Position numbers and translations under genes: made by a program. This document shows, piece by piece, positions 29,633-41,325 of a DNA stretch of 64,000 nt. Source of the DNA: Leptospira sp. (GTDB lineage: Bacteria > Spirochaetota > Leptospiria > Leptospirales > Leptospiraceae). The first letter of the stretch is position 1; every line of letters begins with the position of its first letter. The stretch is taken from NCBI GenBank assembly GCA_002786225.1, contig PEQN01000003.1:1-64000 (forward strand), given 5' to 3'. Below the pieces are notes generated by a model. That model was not told the origin of the DNA. It saw nothing but the letters and a program-made list of their open reading frames with translations, and ran no database searches.

Positions 29633-30400
29633 TTGGATGAATTAACCAAACGAGTTATACCCTGTTTAGATATAAAAAATGGCAGGGTAGTTAAGGGAAT
29701 TAATTTTGTTAATCTGGTAGATGCTGGTGATCCGGTTCAATCAGCCATTACCTATGAAGAAAATCTGGCTGATGAATTATGCTTTTTAGATATTACAGCA
29801 TCTTCGGATAATAGAGATATTCTCATTCACTTAGTAGAAGAGATTGCATCCAAAATTTTTATTCCCTTTACTGTGGGAGGCGGAATCAGAACCTTAGAAG
29901 ATATTCGAGCAGTATTGCAACAAGGTGCTGATAAGGTATCATTGAATACAGCAGCCTTCCAAAGACCAGAAATCCTTACAGAAGCATCAGAAATATTTGG
30001 ATCTCAATGTATAGTTTGTGCTATTGATTCCAAATTTAATCAAGAAAGAAATAGATACGAGATTTACCTTCATGGCGGAAGAACTCCAACTGGCAGAGAG
30101 GCACTTGATTGGGCCAAAGAAGCCGAAGAACGTGGGGCTGGCGAAATTCTACTTACTTCCATGGATAAAGACGGTACCAAAGATGGATTTGATATTCCCA
30201 TTCTAAAAATGATTTGTGAAAATACAAATATTCCAATCATCGCTTCAGGTGGTGCTGGAAATCCAGAGCATATGTCGGAAGCAATTCTTCGTGGGGGAGC
30301 TGATGCGGTTCTTGCTGCTTCCATTTTTCATTTTGGAACTTATTCAATCCATGAAACAAAGTTAGCCATGCAAGAAATGGGCATCAAAGTTCGTTTATGA
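29633..30400 (+). CDS. hisF: Imidazole glycerol phosphate synthase cyclase subunit HisF
   Basis: HisF uses ammonia from HisH to convert PRFAR to IGP and AICAR in histidine synthesis. The 255-residue TIM barrel shows [19 protein letters not shown] with the first catalytic Asp, [26 protein letters not shown] with the second, and [11 protein letters not shown]. The start is TTG; no in-frame ATG is suitable. No other his gene is nearby. Its stop overlaps the symporter start as ATGA. Confidence 0.96.
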   Translation: MDELTKRVIPCLDIKNGRVVKGINFVNLVDAGDPVQSAITYEENLADELCFLDITASSDNRDILIHLVEEIASKIFIPFTVGGGIRTLEDIRAVLQQGADKVSLNTAAFQRPEILTEASEIFGSQCIVCAIDSKFNQERNRYEIYLHGGRTPTGREALDWAKEAEERGAGEILLTSMDKDGTKDGFDIPILKMICENTNIPIIASGGAGNPEHMSEAILRGGADAVLAASIFHFGTYSIHETKLAMQEMGIKVRL

Positions 30401-32109
30401 TTCATTTAGGTTTCTATGATTGGCTCAGTTTAGCCATATTTCTTATTGTAACAATTATCTTAACTTTATATTTTTCCCAAAAAAAACAAAGTCTAGCTAC
30501 CTATTTTAAAGCTGATGGAAAATTACCATGGTTCATAGCAGGAACTGCTATGGTTGCTACAACTTTCGGTGCCGATACACCCCTTGCGATAACTGAAATT
30601 ATAGCAAAAGATGGAATTGCAGGAAACTGGGCATGGTGGTATATGTCTATAGGTGCAGTAAGTACTGTTTTTATTTTTGCTCCACTCTGGAGAAGAGCAG
30701 AAGTATTAACTGATCTCGAATTTTTGGAATTAAGGTATTCTGGCTTTGGTGCAAGGTTACTGAGAGGTATTAAAGCAGTATATTTGGGTGCTCTGATGAA
30801 TCTTATGATTCTTTCTTGGGTGAATCTTGCTATGCTCTCTATACTTGAATCCATATTTGATCATCAAACAGCAGTTTATATATTAATTTTCCTTTTATTC
30901 TTTTGTTTAGTTTATACTAGTTTCCTGGGAGTTGGTGGAATATCCTATATTGATGTCTTTCAATTTTTCTTTGCCATGGGGGGTTGTATTCTTCTAGCTT
31001 ACTCAAGCTTACAAATGCCAGAAGTTGGTGGGCTTGCTGGTCTCAAAGAAAAGCTTCCGGCCAATGCATTCTCCTTTTATCCTAGTAGGGAAAGCATTCC
31101 CTCATTTTTAGTGCTAATCTTTTTTCTTTGGTGGATGAGTTGGTATCCAGGTTCAGAACCAGGAGGTGGTGGATACATAGCGCAAAGAATAGTTTCCGCA
31201 AAAGATGAAATTTCAGCTACTAAATCTACTTTATGGTTTTTATTTGCTCATTATTTTGTTAGACCATGGCCTTGGATTATCGTTGCACTTTGCAGCCTAG
31301 TTATGTATCCAAATCTAGCTGAAGATAAAAAAGGGAGTGGATTTATTTTGATGATAGAGCCTGCTCTTACATCAGGTGGTAAGGGTTTACTAATAAGCAC
31401 ATTTATAGCTGCTTATCTATCGACAATTGCAACACATTTGAATTGGGGTGCCTCTTATTTGGTGAACGACTTGACTAAGCCATTTTTACTAAAAAACAAA
31501 GGTGATAAATTTTATTTAAAATATTCTTACTTAGTTCAAATTGTATCTGCTATTTTATCAATCTATGTTTGTATTTTTTGGATTAAGAAAGTAAGTTCTG
31601 TTTGGTTTTTTATGATAGAGGCTTCTTCTGGAATAGGTTTTGCATTAATTTTTCGTTGGTTTTGGTGGAGAATATCTGCATGGTCAGAACTTTCTGGATT
31701 TTTAGTCTCTCCTATCTTTTTTGCTTTCATCAAACTCTTTACTAATCTGGTATTTCCTTATTCCGCTCTAGCTACGGGTTTATTAACTATAGTCTTTGTT
31801 ATATTGATTACCTACTTATCTCCAGGAACATCGGAGCATGTCTTATTGAAATTTTATCATCGGATAAAACCTGCTGGTTTTGGTTGGAAATACTGGGCAG
31901 AACAAAGGAAACTTTCTATTTATAAAAGTAACATCCAATCGGTATTGATAGGCTGTATTTCATCATTGATAGCTGTGTTTACTGGCTTATTTAGTGTTGG
32001 CAGTTTATTCTTTGGAACGAGCAATCAATTTACTATTTTTATAGGAATCTTTATAATCTCAATTGGATTTATGTTCCATCAACTCAAGAAGATGAATTCC
32101 ATCATCTAA
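30397..32109 (+). CDS. Sodium:solute symporter family transporter
   Basis: The 570-residue inner-membrane protein has about 13 hydrophobic helices and SSS-type features: [19 protein letters not shown] in the first helices, [29 protein letters not shown], and the [18 protein letters not shown] segment carrying the sodium-site Ser/Thr residues. Substrates in this family include sugars, amino acids, vitamins and anions, and cannot be assigned here. It starts on the hisF stop (ATGA) and ends 6 bases from convergent rlmB. Confidence 0.9.
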   Translation: MIHLGFYDWLSLAIFLIVTIILTLYFSQKKQSLATYFKADGKLPWFIAGTAMVATTFGADTPLAITEIIAKDGIAGNWAWWYMSIGAVSTVFIFAPLWRRAEVLTDLEFLELRYSGFGARLLRGIKAVYLGALMNLMILSWVNLAMLSILESIFDHQTAVYILIFLLFFCLVYTSFLGVGGISYIDVFQFFFAMGGCILLAYSSLQMPEVGGLAGLKEKLPANAFSFYPSRESIPSFLVLIFFLWWMSWYPGSEPGGGGYIAQRIVSAKDEISATKSTLWFLFAHYFVRPWPWIIVALCSLVMYPNLAEDKKGSGFILMIEPALTSGGKGLLISTFIAAYLSTIATHLNWGASYLVNDLTKPFLLKNKGDKFYLKYSYLVQIVSAILSIYVCIFWIKKVSSVWFFMIEASSGIGFALIFRWFWWRISAWSELSGFLVSPIFFAFIKLFTNLVFPYSALATGLLTIVFVILITYLSPGTSEHVLLKFYHRIKPAGFGWKYWAEQRKLSIYKSNIQSVLIGCISSLIAVFTGLFSVGSLFFGTSNQFTIFIGIFIISIGFMFHQLKKMNSII

Positions 32110-32115
32110 TAATAA

Positions 32116-32853
32116 TTAACGATTGACAATTCTATCTAAGACGATACCAGTAGCAACAGCTACGTTTAAAGAACTTATTTCACCATGCATAGGAATTTGA
32201 ACAACAAAATCACTTTCTTCCAAAAGTAACCTTTTTGCTCCTTCACCTTCATTTCCCATAATAATTGCAATTCTTTCTGGCTCAGGCAGATCTTCCCACT
32301 CATCTTCACCTCTATCAGAGGTTGCAACTATCCAATAATTTTTCTTTTTTAATTCTTCGATAACTCGAGAAAGATTCGCAACTTGAAAAAGATTCAAATA
32401 ATTCAAAGCCCCACTTGCAACTTTGATAACTACATCTGTAATTCCACATGAGTTCCTATCAGTTAGGATCACAGATTGGATACCCATACATTCAGCAGTT
32501 CGTAGAATATTTCCTAAGTTTCCAGGATCTTGAATGCGATCTAAGAGAAGAAAAGGTCCCTCAGCTTCATCTAAAGTGGTCTTCCACTCATTGAAATCTT
32601 TAATTTGAGATTTACCTGAATTAGTTTGAGACCAGATAACTATACCTTGGTGATTTACTCCTTTTAGAATTCGATCTATATCCTTTATGTCTTTTTTTTT
32701 GATTATACTTTTATTTGGAATATTACTAAGGAAGGTAGATGTTGCTTCACCATGAAAGCTGTCTTTCACCCATACTTCCGTTATATCGTTGCTTCCATTT
32801 TTTAGAATGTATTCTTCAACACTGTGACGACCATAGATTGCTTTTTTTTTCAT
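32116..32853 (-). CDS. rlmB: SpoU-family 2'-O-ribose RNA methyltransferase (RlmB/TrmH type)
   Basis: The 245-residue protein has an N-terminal L30e-like substrate domain (YGRHSVEEYI) and a SPOUT domain with motif 1 DRIQDPGNLGNILRTAE, motif 2 IIMGNEGEGAKRLLL, and motif 3 IPMHGEISSLNVAVATGIV. RlmB methylates a G in the 23S rRNA peptidyl-transferase region; other members act on tRNA, so the exact target is inferred. It overlaps the cysS stop by 4 nt (ATGA), forming an operon pair found in many bacteria. Confidence 0.88.
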   Translation of the reverse strand: MKKKAIYGRHSVEEYILKNGSNDITEVWVKDSFHGEATSTFLSNIPNKSIIKKKDIKDIDRILKGVNHQGIVIWSQTNSGKSQIKDFNEWKTTLDEAEGPFLLLDRIQDPGNLGNILRTAECMGIQSVILTDRNSCGITDVVIKVASGALNYLNLFQVANLSRVIEELKKKNYWIVATSDRGEDEWEDLPEPERIAIIMGNEGEGAKRLLLEESDFVVQIPMHGEISSLNVAVATGIVLDRIVNR

Positions 32854-34319
32854 TCAGCCTTTTTCCACTTTACAGATCCATCTTTAGAATCTTCTAGAAT
32901 TATACCTTTAGCTTTGAGTTCATCTCGTATGGAATCTGCTAATTTAAAATCTTTGTTCTTCTTTGCATTAGTTCTATTTTCAATGAGAGTTAGTATTTCA
33001 TTTTCAGATAAATTTAGGTTATCTATCTTTTCATTATTAAAATCCAAAATACCAAGTAAACAATCAATTTGGTAAAAATATTTTAAAACATCAATCATTT
33101 CTTCATTCGATAGACTAGAACTATCTAGCTTTGTGTTGAATGATTTAATGCTATCAAAAATAGAAGCAAGAGCTTTTGGAAGGTTCAAATCATCAGATAT
33201 TGCACTTACAAAATTTTGAAAATACTCCAAGGCAAACTCTTGCGGTCTACTAGTTATAATTTCTGAATGATTTATTGGTTTTCGAATTGATTCAATGTTC
33301 TTTGATTTCATTTCGCTTGAAATACGATTGAAGGCATTTTGTATTTTTTGAATACTAACTTTTGCTTCATTTAATCTTTCAAAAGAAAAATTCAATTTAG
33401 TTCTATAATGAAAAGATAAGAGCACATAGCGAACCACTTTCCAATCATAACCTTTGTCAAGAATGTCATTCAAAACGAAAAAATTACCCTTACTCTTTGA
33501 CATTTTCTGACCATCAACTAACAGATGCTCGCAGTGCATCCAATATTTAACGAATTTCTCATTTGGATAGGCAGCTTCTGATTGTGCTTTTTCATTTTCA
33601 TGGTGTGGAAAAAGTAAATCAATACCACCCGTATGAATATCAACACCTGATGAATAAATTTGACGAATCATGGCTGAACATTCTAAATGCCAACCTGGTC
33701 GTCCATTTCCAATTTTTGTATTCCAAGACTTCTCTTGTTCTTCCTTGGGAGCCTTCCATAACACAAAATCTCTAACATTGTCCTTCTCATACTCATCCGC
33801 ATCGTACCTAGCACCAGAAATTATGCCAGTTGCTTCTACTTTACTTAAAGAACCGTAGGATTTTAATTTATCAATAGAGAAATAAATGCTTCCTTCTTTC
33901 TCATAAGTATATCCATTTTCTTGCAACTTTTCAATGAGTTCGACCATCTCTTCTACTGACTTAGTTGCAAATGGATAGTGCTCTAACTTCTCAATATTCA
34001 ATTTTTCTAAATCACGAAAAAATGCCTCAGTCCAAGGTTTTGTGAATTCCTCTATGGAAACTGAATGTTGAATAGACTCACGAATGATTTTATCATCAAT
34101 GTCGGTGATATTCATGGTTTGATCTAGCTGGTAGCCCAAAATTTTCAAAGTGCGTCTTAATATATCTACAAAAATATAGGAACGAAGATTTCCTATGTGG
34201 CTGTAATTATAAACAGTAGGCCCACAAGAATAGATTTTCACTTGATCAGGATTTTCCGGTATGAATTCTATTTTTTTATTTTGTGCAGAATCAAATAGAA
34301 AAAATGGTAGTTTACTCAA
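32850..34319 (-). CDS. cysS: Cysteinyl-tRNA synthetase
   Basis: This class I synthetase shows the HIGH-like CGPTVYNYSHIGN, the zinc ligands in WHLECSAM and LLFPHHENE, and KMSKSKGNFF, followed by the DALR-type helical domain. Two TTG codons are possible starts. The one at 34319 (489 aa) has AGAGG nine bases before it, while 34325 is too close to that site. Either way the start overlaps the stop of the upstream esterase-like gene, so the two are coupled. Confidence 0.96.
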   Translation of the reverse strand: MSKLPFFLFDSAQNKKIEFIPENPDQVKIYSCGPTVYNYSHIGNLRSYIFVDILRRTLKILGYQLDQTMNITDIDDKIIRESIQHSVSIEEFTKPWTEAFFRDLEKLNIEKLEHYPFATKSVEEMVELIEKLQENGYTYEKEGSIYFSIDKLKSYGSLSKVEATGIISGARYDADEYEKDNVRDFVLWKAPKEEQEKSWNTKIGNGRPGWHLECSAMIRQIYSSGVDIHTGGIDLLFPHHENEKAQSEAAYPNEKFVKYWMHCEHLLVDGQKMSKSKGNFFVLNDILDKGYDWKVVRYVLLSFHYRTKLNFSFERLNEAKVSIQKIQNAFNRISSEMKSKNIESIRKPINHSEIITSRPQEFALEYFQNFVSAISDDLNLPKALASIFDSIKSFNTKLDSSSLSNEEMIDVLKYFYQIDCLLGILDFNNEKIDNLNLSENEILTLIENRTNAKKNKDFKLADSIRDELKAKGIILEDSKDGSVKWKKAE

Positions 34320-35271
34320 TACCAAAAACCTCTTTATAAAATTCGAGATTTACTTCCTCTTGCCTTTCTTTGCCCGCATCATGTCCGTCAGTTGGGTAGA
34401 TTTGCATTCGTTTATCACATCTTAAGTGATTAAATATTCCAAAAACGGATTTAGGATGTGAGATTTCATCTTCCATTCCACAAGAAAACAAAGTAGGGAC
34501 CTTAATTTTCTTAGCAAAATATAGGCTATCAAAATACGAAAGATTTTTCTTATAATCTACCTTTTTAGATTTTGCTTTGGAATACAAGGGATAAACCTCT
34601 TTCATCCAAGAATGGGGCAAGGATAGTTGATCCTTAGTTAGATGACAGAAATTTGGCAATTCAGCTATCAATCCAACAACTCTATCAGAATGAGCAGTAC
34701 CGAATATAGCTAATGAACCGCCAAGACCTTTTCCATTTAAAATAATTTTCTCACTATCAACACCAGAATACAACCTAACAAATTCTATGGCACGGATAAC
34801 ATCTAAGTAAAGGGCTTTCATGTAAAAAGCTTTAGGGTTATCCAAATTCTTCTCAAAATAGCCAGGTGTCCAACCCTCTGGAATTGGATCATTCGGATTT
34901 TCTTTTGGATAGATTAATTGATCAGCGTGCCATCTTAAGTCCAGATGGCATTGAGCAATTCCTTGGTCCGTTAATGATTTAATAGAGGGAGTACGTGTTC
35001 CTACATAATCATGAAGAAAGATAACTATGGGTCTATCTCCTCTTTTTCTTGGAACAGTAATATTACCAAAAATTGTTTGATTTCCAAAGGAGTTAAAACT
35101 TATATCAGCTTGTGATTCTCGAATAATTGAGCCACGGAAATGAGTTTTTGATTGAGATTGAATCGGAAATGCTTTAAGCTCTTGCAGATTAGCCTTCCAA
35201 AAGTCTTCAAAATCACTCGGTGGAGCCCATTCAGGGACTGTTTGAAAACATTCATCAAAGCTAACAGCCAT
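34312..35271 (-). CDS. Acetyl-xylan-esterase-like alpha/beta hydrolase without nucleophile Ser
   Basis: The 319-residue protein follows the AXE1/cephalosporin-C deacetylase pattern: the N-terminal PPSDFEDFWKANLQEL, a FLHDYVGTR oxyanion region near residue 86, a GCxDE-like CGMEDEISHPKSVFG with Asp268, and YPTDGHDAG with His297. The nucleophile elbow, usually GxSQGG, reads GKGLGG (180-185), with Gly182 at the Ser position. The protein is otherwise complete, so it is probably catalytically inert or uses another mechanism. It is not exported. The family call is by pattern, and activity is doubtful. Confidence 0.75.
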   Translation of the reverse strand: MAVSFDECFQTVPEWAPPSDFEDFWKANLQELKAFPIQSQSKTHFRGSIIRESQADISFNSFGNQTIFGNITVPRKRGDRPIVIFLHDYVGTRTPSIKSLTDQGIAQCHLDLRWHADQLIYPKENPNDPIPEGWTPGYFEKNLDNPKAFYMKALYLDVIRAIEFVRLYSGVDSEKIILNGKGLGGSLAIFGTAHSDRVVGLIAELPNFCHLTKDQLSLPHSWMKEVYPLYSKAKSKKVDYKKNLSYFDSLYFAKKIKVPTLFSCGMEDEISHPKSVFGIFNHLRCDKRMQIYPTDGHDAGKERQEEVNLEFYKEVFGIE

Positions 35272-35272
35272 T

Positions 35273-36139
35273 TTATTTACTTCCAGCTTTTAAAGAAGGA
35301 CTAAACTTTCCTTCCCAAGAATATAAGGTTTGCAATAAGAGAACAGCAATGGTCATAGGTCCAACACCACCTGGTACTGGTGTATGGTAACTAGCCTTGT
35401 TAGCAACCACACTGAGTTCAATATCACCCACATTACCTGCATTATATCCTGCATCTAGAACTATTGCACCCTCTTTGATCCAATCTCCCTTAATGTATTC
35501 AGCCTTTCCAACAGCACCTATAATGATATCTGCTTGTTTAACTATTTCAGGAAGATTCTGAGTTTTGGAATGACAAAGGGTAACGGTAGCATCTAAATTG
35601 GTAAGCATAGAAGCCATAGGTTTTCCAAGTATGGGAGATCGTCCTACCACAACCGCTCTTTTGCCTGCTACATCAATTCCATATTCCTTAAGAAGTAGTA
35701 CCATACCATAAGGTGTGCATGGAAAATATGTTTCCTGGTCCATTGCAAGCCTACCGAAGCAGTAGGTAGTTACCCCATCCACATCTTTTGCAGGAAGGAT
35801 GGTATCAAAGGCTAATCTTTCATCAATCTGGGGAGGGGAAGGATGCTGGAGTAAAATTCCTTGTATGGAATTATTTTCATTGAGACTTCGTATTTCTTCT
35901 AGCAATTCGTCCGTTGTGGTTGATGCAGGCAACTCAATTCTTTTGGATCTCATACCTACAGCTTCACATGCTTTATTTTTCATATTCACATAAGTGTGAG
36001 ATGCTGGATCATCCCCTACTAAGATTGTTGCTAGAGTAGGTGGAAGGTAACCGCGAGCCGTTCGAGCAAGGATGGATTCCTTGATATGGGATTTGATTTT
36101 TTCGGCCGTTTGCTTTCCGTCTAAAATTATTGATTTCAT
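35273..36139 (-). CDS. folD: Bifunctional methylenetetrahydrofolate dehydrogenase/cyclohydrolase FolD
   Basis: FolD interconverts methylene-, methenyl- and formyl-THF with NADP, supplying purine and fMet synthesis. The 288-residue protein has the active-site region SHTYVNMKNKACEAVG, ILLQHPSPP, the NADP-binding GRSPILGKPMASML and the C-terminal PVPGGVGPMTIAVLL. It ends one base before the hydrolase start on the same strand. It is divergent from asnS across about 110 bases. Confidence 0.97.
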   Translation of the reverse strand: MKSIILDGKQTAEKIKSHIKESILARTARGYLPPTLATILVGDDPASHTYVNMKNKACEAVGMRSKRIELPASTTTDELLEEIRSLNENNSIQGILLQHPSPPQIDERLAFDTILPAKDVDGVTTYCFGRLAMDQETYFPCTPYGMVLLLKEYGIDVAGKRAVVVGRSPILGKPMASMLTNLDATVTLCHSKTQNLPEIVKQADIIIGAVGKAEYIKGDWIKEGAIVLDAGYNAGNVGDIELSVVANKASYHTPVPGGVGPMTIAVLLLQTLYSWEGKFSPSLKAGSK

Positions 36140-36249
36140 TTGTCATTATCAGCTTTTTGTTTCTATCCTTAAAATCAAATAAAAAAACAATTTTGCCTTT
36201 TCCAATAAAACAACAATTCTATCAATGATCCAAGAAGAGGTGATTTGAT

Positions 36250-37533
36250 TTGGAAAAAATGCTAGAAAACCTAGGAAAAGAGCTAGAATTGAATGGATGG
36301 CTTCATGGAATTCGAGGTTCAAACAAATTTCAATTTCTGACATTTAGATCCTCTGGGCAATTAATTCAAGTGATAGCGGACAAAGAAATCCTAGGGGATG
36401 AAGTTTTCAAAATGGTGAAATCTCTTACACAGGAAACCTCACTTTCAATCAAAGGTTTGATTGTTGCAAATGAAAAGGCAAACTTTGGTTGGGAAATGCA
36501 TCTCAAAGAAATTAAAATTGTATCTCCATCTACAGATTATCCTATTACTCCTAAAGAACATGGAACTGATTTTTTATTTAGTCATAGACACCTTTGGCTC
36601 AGATCCAAAAAACAATTAGCTATCCTTAGAATCCGATCTGAATTGAGTTTTCAGATTCGAAATTTTTTTCATGAGAAACGATATACCAATATAGATACAC
36701 CTATTTTAACTGGATCAGTCGGTGAGTCAGCCGGGACCCTCTTTTCTACAGAATACTTTGATTTGGGAAAAGCCTATCTAGCACAAACTGGGCAACTGTA
36801 TTTAGAAACAGCTATCTTTGCTCATGAAAAAGTATATTGCTTTGGCCCGACCTTTCGAGCAGAAAAAAGTAAGACTCGTAGGCATCTAACTGAATTTTGG
36901 ATGCTTGAGGCTGAAACAGCATTTATGGAAAATGAACAAAATATACTCTTCCAAGATGAATTTGTTCGAACAGTTGTAAGGCGAACAGTGGAAGCTTGTA
37001 AATTAGATTTAGATATTTTAGAAAGAGATACAAATCACCTACTCAATCAAGTTGAGAAATCTTTCCAGGTTATAGATTACAAGCAAGCGATTGAAATTTT
37101 GCAAGCAGCTCAATTTTCTATTGAATGGGGCGATGATATCAATGCAGAGGGTGAAAATATTTTAACTGAAAAAATTGGGGGAGCCTTATTTGTTAAAAAT
37201 TACCCACGCGCAATCAAAGCATTTTACATGAAGCAAAACCCAGATGATCCTCGAACAGTTCTTTGTGCCGATTTAATAGCTCCCGAAGGGGTTGGGGAAA
37301 TCATAGGGGGCTCTGAGCGAGAAGTAGATTACGATAAGCTTGTTGAAAGAATCCAAGAAGAAGGTCTACCGATTGAAGGCTATAGTTGGTATCTTGACCT
37401 GAGGAAATACGGCTCTGTCCCTCATTCTGGATGGGGTCTTGGACTGGAAAGACTGGTAGCCTGGGTTTGCGGCTTGCCTCATGTAAGAGAATGTATCCCA
37501 TTTCCAAGGATGATGTACCGTATATTCCCATAA
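36250..37533 (+). CDS. asnS: Asparaginyl-tRNA synthetase
   Basis: This class IIb synthetase has an N-terminal OB anticodon domain (about 10-95) and a catalytic domain with GSVGESAGTLFSTEYF, YLAQTGQLYLE, motif 2 around FGPTFRAEKSKTRRHLTEFW, and motif 3 GWGLGLERLVAWVCGL. The YLAQTGQLYLE and FWMLEAE segments favour AsnRS over AspRS. The TTG start at 36250 has AGAGGTG about 7 nt upstream; an ATG at 36259 is possible. If AsnRS is active, GatCAB would not be needed for Asn-tRNA. Confidence 0.88.
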   Translation: MEKMLENLGKELELNGWLHGIRGSNKFQFLTFRSSGQLIQVIADKEILGDEVFKMVKSLTQETSLSIKGLIVANEKANFGWEMHLKEIKIVSPSTDYPITPKEHGTDFLFSHRHLWLRSKKQLAILRIRSELSFQIRNFFHEKRYTNIDTPILTGSVGESAGTLFSTEYFDLGKAYLAQTGQLYLETAIFAHEKVYCFGPTFRAEKSKTRRHLTEFWMLEAETAFMENEQNILFQDEFVRTVVRRTVEACKLDLDILERDTNHLLNQVEKSFQVIDYKQAIEILQAAQFSIEWGDDINAEGENILTEKIGGALFVKNYPRAIKAFYMKQNPDDPRTVLCADLIAPEGVGEIIGGSEREVDYDKLVERIQEEGLPIEGYSWYLDLRKYGSVPHSGWGLGLERLVAWVCGLPHVRECIPFPRMMYRIFP

Positions 37534-37587
37534 AAAAATCTTTTCATGTTCTAAAGAATTGCCGATTAAAAAGAAAAGAGGTTAGAT

Positions 37588-38376
37588 ATGGCTCAATCGG
37601 CATCCTACATAAAATCAAAAGAAAATCCAGAAACTACAGGTTGGGAATTATTTGAAGTGGGTTCCTATGAAGAAGTAATACATCTAGCTTCCGAAAATTC
37701 AAATTCTCCCTTTCTGAGCCAGCTTGCCTTGCTTGCCAAAATTGAAATAGATACCAAGATAGGGGATATTTCTCCCAAAGGCATAACGCACCTTTCGCCC
37801 ATAGTAGAAGCTTATCTCAATGTCCAGAAAAAGAAATTCAAAGATGCCTCCAACCACTTAGATTTGTACTTTAAAAATTCCAATGCCTTAGTTTGTTTTC
37901 AATTTGTAAAACTGAGTGTATCAACTTATTTCAAAGTTGAAAAATACAAAGAAGCATTGCATTCAATTTCATTATATAAGAAGAAACTCAAAGACAAAGC
38001 ATTCCTAAGTGAAGAAATCCAGGCACTGTATGAACTAAAAGAATACCAAGAAATAATTTCTGAATTTCAAAAGAACTCAAGCGATCTAAACTCTCCACAA
38101 CTTTTAAAAATTTTGGGAATGTCGCTTTTGTTTTTAGGCAAACACAAAGAAGCCGAAAAAATATTAGGTAATATTCCTGGTCGATTGAATCTTCCGAGTT
38201 TCGAAGAAAAAAGAAAAGAATATGAATTGATTATAAAAGAAATTCATAAATATGAAATGAAATCTAGCTCTTTATCCAATAAGGAATTAGAAGATTTAGG
38301 ATTTGCCTATCTTTTTAATGGAAATTATGCAGAAGCTGAAAAAACTTTCCTTCGACTTACTAATTTACTAAAATAG
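37588..38376 (+). CDS. TPR-like helical protein, hypothetical
   Basis: The 262-residue protein has no signal peptide and reads as repeated amphipathic helix pairs, for example near residues 90-130, 150-180 (LLKILGMSLLFLGKHKEAEKIL) and 235-260 (YLFNGNYAEAEKTFLRL), typical of tetratricopeptide-like scaffolds. AGAGG precedes the ATG. It follows asnS by 54 bases and may share its transcript. Its last 17 nt overlap the convergent secreted-protein gene. Partners unknown. Confidence 0.75.
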   Translation: MAQSASYIKSKENPETTGWELFEVGSYEEVIHLASENSNSPFLSQLALLAKIEIDTKIGDISPKGITHLSPIVEAYLNVQKKKFKDASNHLDLYFKNSNALVCFQFVKLSVSTYFKVEKYKEALHSISLYKKKLKDKAFLSEEIQALYELKEYQEIISEFQKNSSDLNSPQLLKILGMSLLFLGKHKEAEKILGNIPGRLNLPSFEEKRKEYELIIKEIHKYEMKSSSLSNKELEDLGFAYLFNGNYAEAEKTFLRLTNLLK

Positions 38377-39229
38377 CCACTTTACAAATCTTTAAATTCT
38401 TTTTCGTAATTGAAGAGGAAAGTAATTTCTTTCCTTCTTCATAAGGAATGATGATATTCGTTTTATTTTTACCAGTGATTTGAATTGGATATAGCTTATA
38501 AGGATTGTTACCTACACGTCTTAACAGATTTGGGTCCTTAGGATTAGAATAATAAGCTACCATTCCCATTTCTTGTATGCTCGCTGGATGAGCTATGTTT
38601 TTATTGAACAAATCTGCTCCGTATTCATTTTGAATCTTTGGAAAAATTGAGGGGTTAAAGTTCTGATCTCTGAGATCAATGATTAAACCTGTAAAATCCA
38701 CTTCTGGTAGACTATCTGTAAAGTCAGGGAAATCCTCTCCACCTAAATCTGAATAAAACATTGAAATTAAGTTATTGTTTCCTCTGAGTACTAAGGTGGA
38801 TTTTAAAGATAAGAAGTTTTTCTGGATCTTCTTATTTTCTATTTCAATATCACCATTATAATAATTGATTATTTTTGATTTCAAATTTTCATTTTGATCC
38901 ATCCACTCGCCCACTGTGAAGTTTTCATCGAAAAAAAGATTTTCGAGGCTGCGGTTTAATTTGGTTCTATTAGAAGATTTAGCACGTTTATAAGAATAGT
39001 TTCTTGCATCCGTAAGATTATAAAATCCGAATTCAGACTGATTGAGATTTGATTCTACTAATATCTTTGGAATTTCTTCTTTAGATTCAACGAAAATTGT
39101 GTATTCGGACCAATTGACAACAGATCCAAAGAAGTCTTTTCGTATTACCTGAGCATCGAGAGTGCTGTGAAGCAATAAGCTAAAGAAAAGGATTAATTTT
39201 ATGTTCTTAATTTTATTCCTAATATTCAT
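38360..39229 (-). CDS. Secreted hypothetical protein
   Basis: From the ATG at 39229 the 289-residue protein starts with a signal peptide (about 1-26, ending STLDAQ), so it is periplasmic or outer-membrane-associated. The frame stays open upstream to 39370, but that part lies inside the helicase gene. The C-terminal half follows a pattern I recall from spirochaetal and deltaproteobacterial exported proteins: FTGLIIDLRDQNFNPSIFPK, MGMVAYYS, RRVGNNPYKL, NIIIPYEEGKKL and LKICKVAILVN. Its function is unknown to me. It begins 4 bases after the helicase stop. Confidence 0.75.
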   Translation of the reverse strand: MNIRNKIKNIKLILFFSLLLHSTLDAQVIRKDFFGSVVNWSEYTIFVESKEEIPKILVESNLNQSEFGFYNLTDARNYSYKRAKSSNRTKLNRSLENLFFDENFTVGEWMDQNENLKSKIINYYNGDIEIENKKIQKNFLSLKSTLVLRGNNNLISMFYSDLGGEDFPDFTDSLPEVDFTGLIIDLRDQNFNPSIFPKIQNEYGADLFNKNIAHPASIQEMGMVAYYSNPKDPNLLRRVGNNPYKLYPIQITGKNKTNIIIPYEEGKKLLSSSITKKNLKICKVAILVN

Positions 39230-39233
39230 TGTA

Positions 39234-41216
<1,983 letters not shown>

Positions 41217-41227
41217 GATAATTGACT

Positions 41228-41323
41228 TTATTTAGTTCGAATTAAATGATAAAGACAAAATGCACTCAGTCCGACAACCATACTCAATGAAAAACACATA
41301 ATTATCATTCCTTGTAGATTCAT
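41228..41323 (-). CDS. MetS-like small subunit of NSS transporter (31 aa)
   Basis: A 31-residue ORF begins 2 bases after the NSS transporter stop and has a strong AGGAAG site about 7 nt before its ATG. The product is one hydrophobic helix (GMIIMCFSLSMVVGLSAFCL) ending in basic residues (HLIRTK). This matches in size, position and character the small subunits (MetS, MaAIMP_sms-type) encoded next to NSS-family methionine/alanine importers such as MetP. The assignment is by context and composition; sequence similarity could not be tested. It is followed 11 bases later by the helicase gene. Confidence 0.7.
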   Translation of the reverse strand: MNLQGMIIMCFSLSMVVGLSAFCLYHLIRTK

Positions 41324-41325
41324 TT

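Noticed and set aside
30070..30324. Minus-strand 84-codon frame inside hisF
   Set aside because: It is the antisense of conserved hisF motifs, with no independent support.
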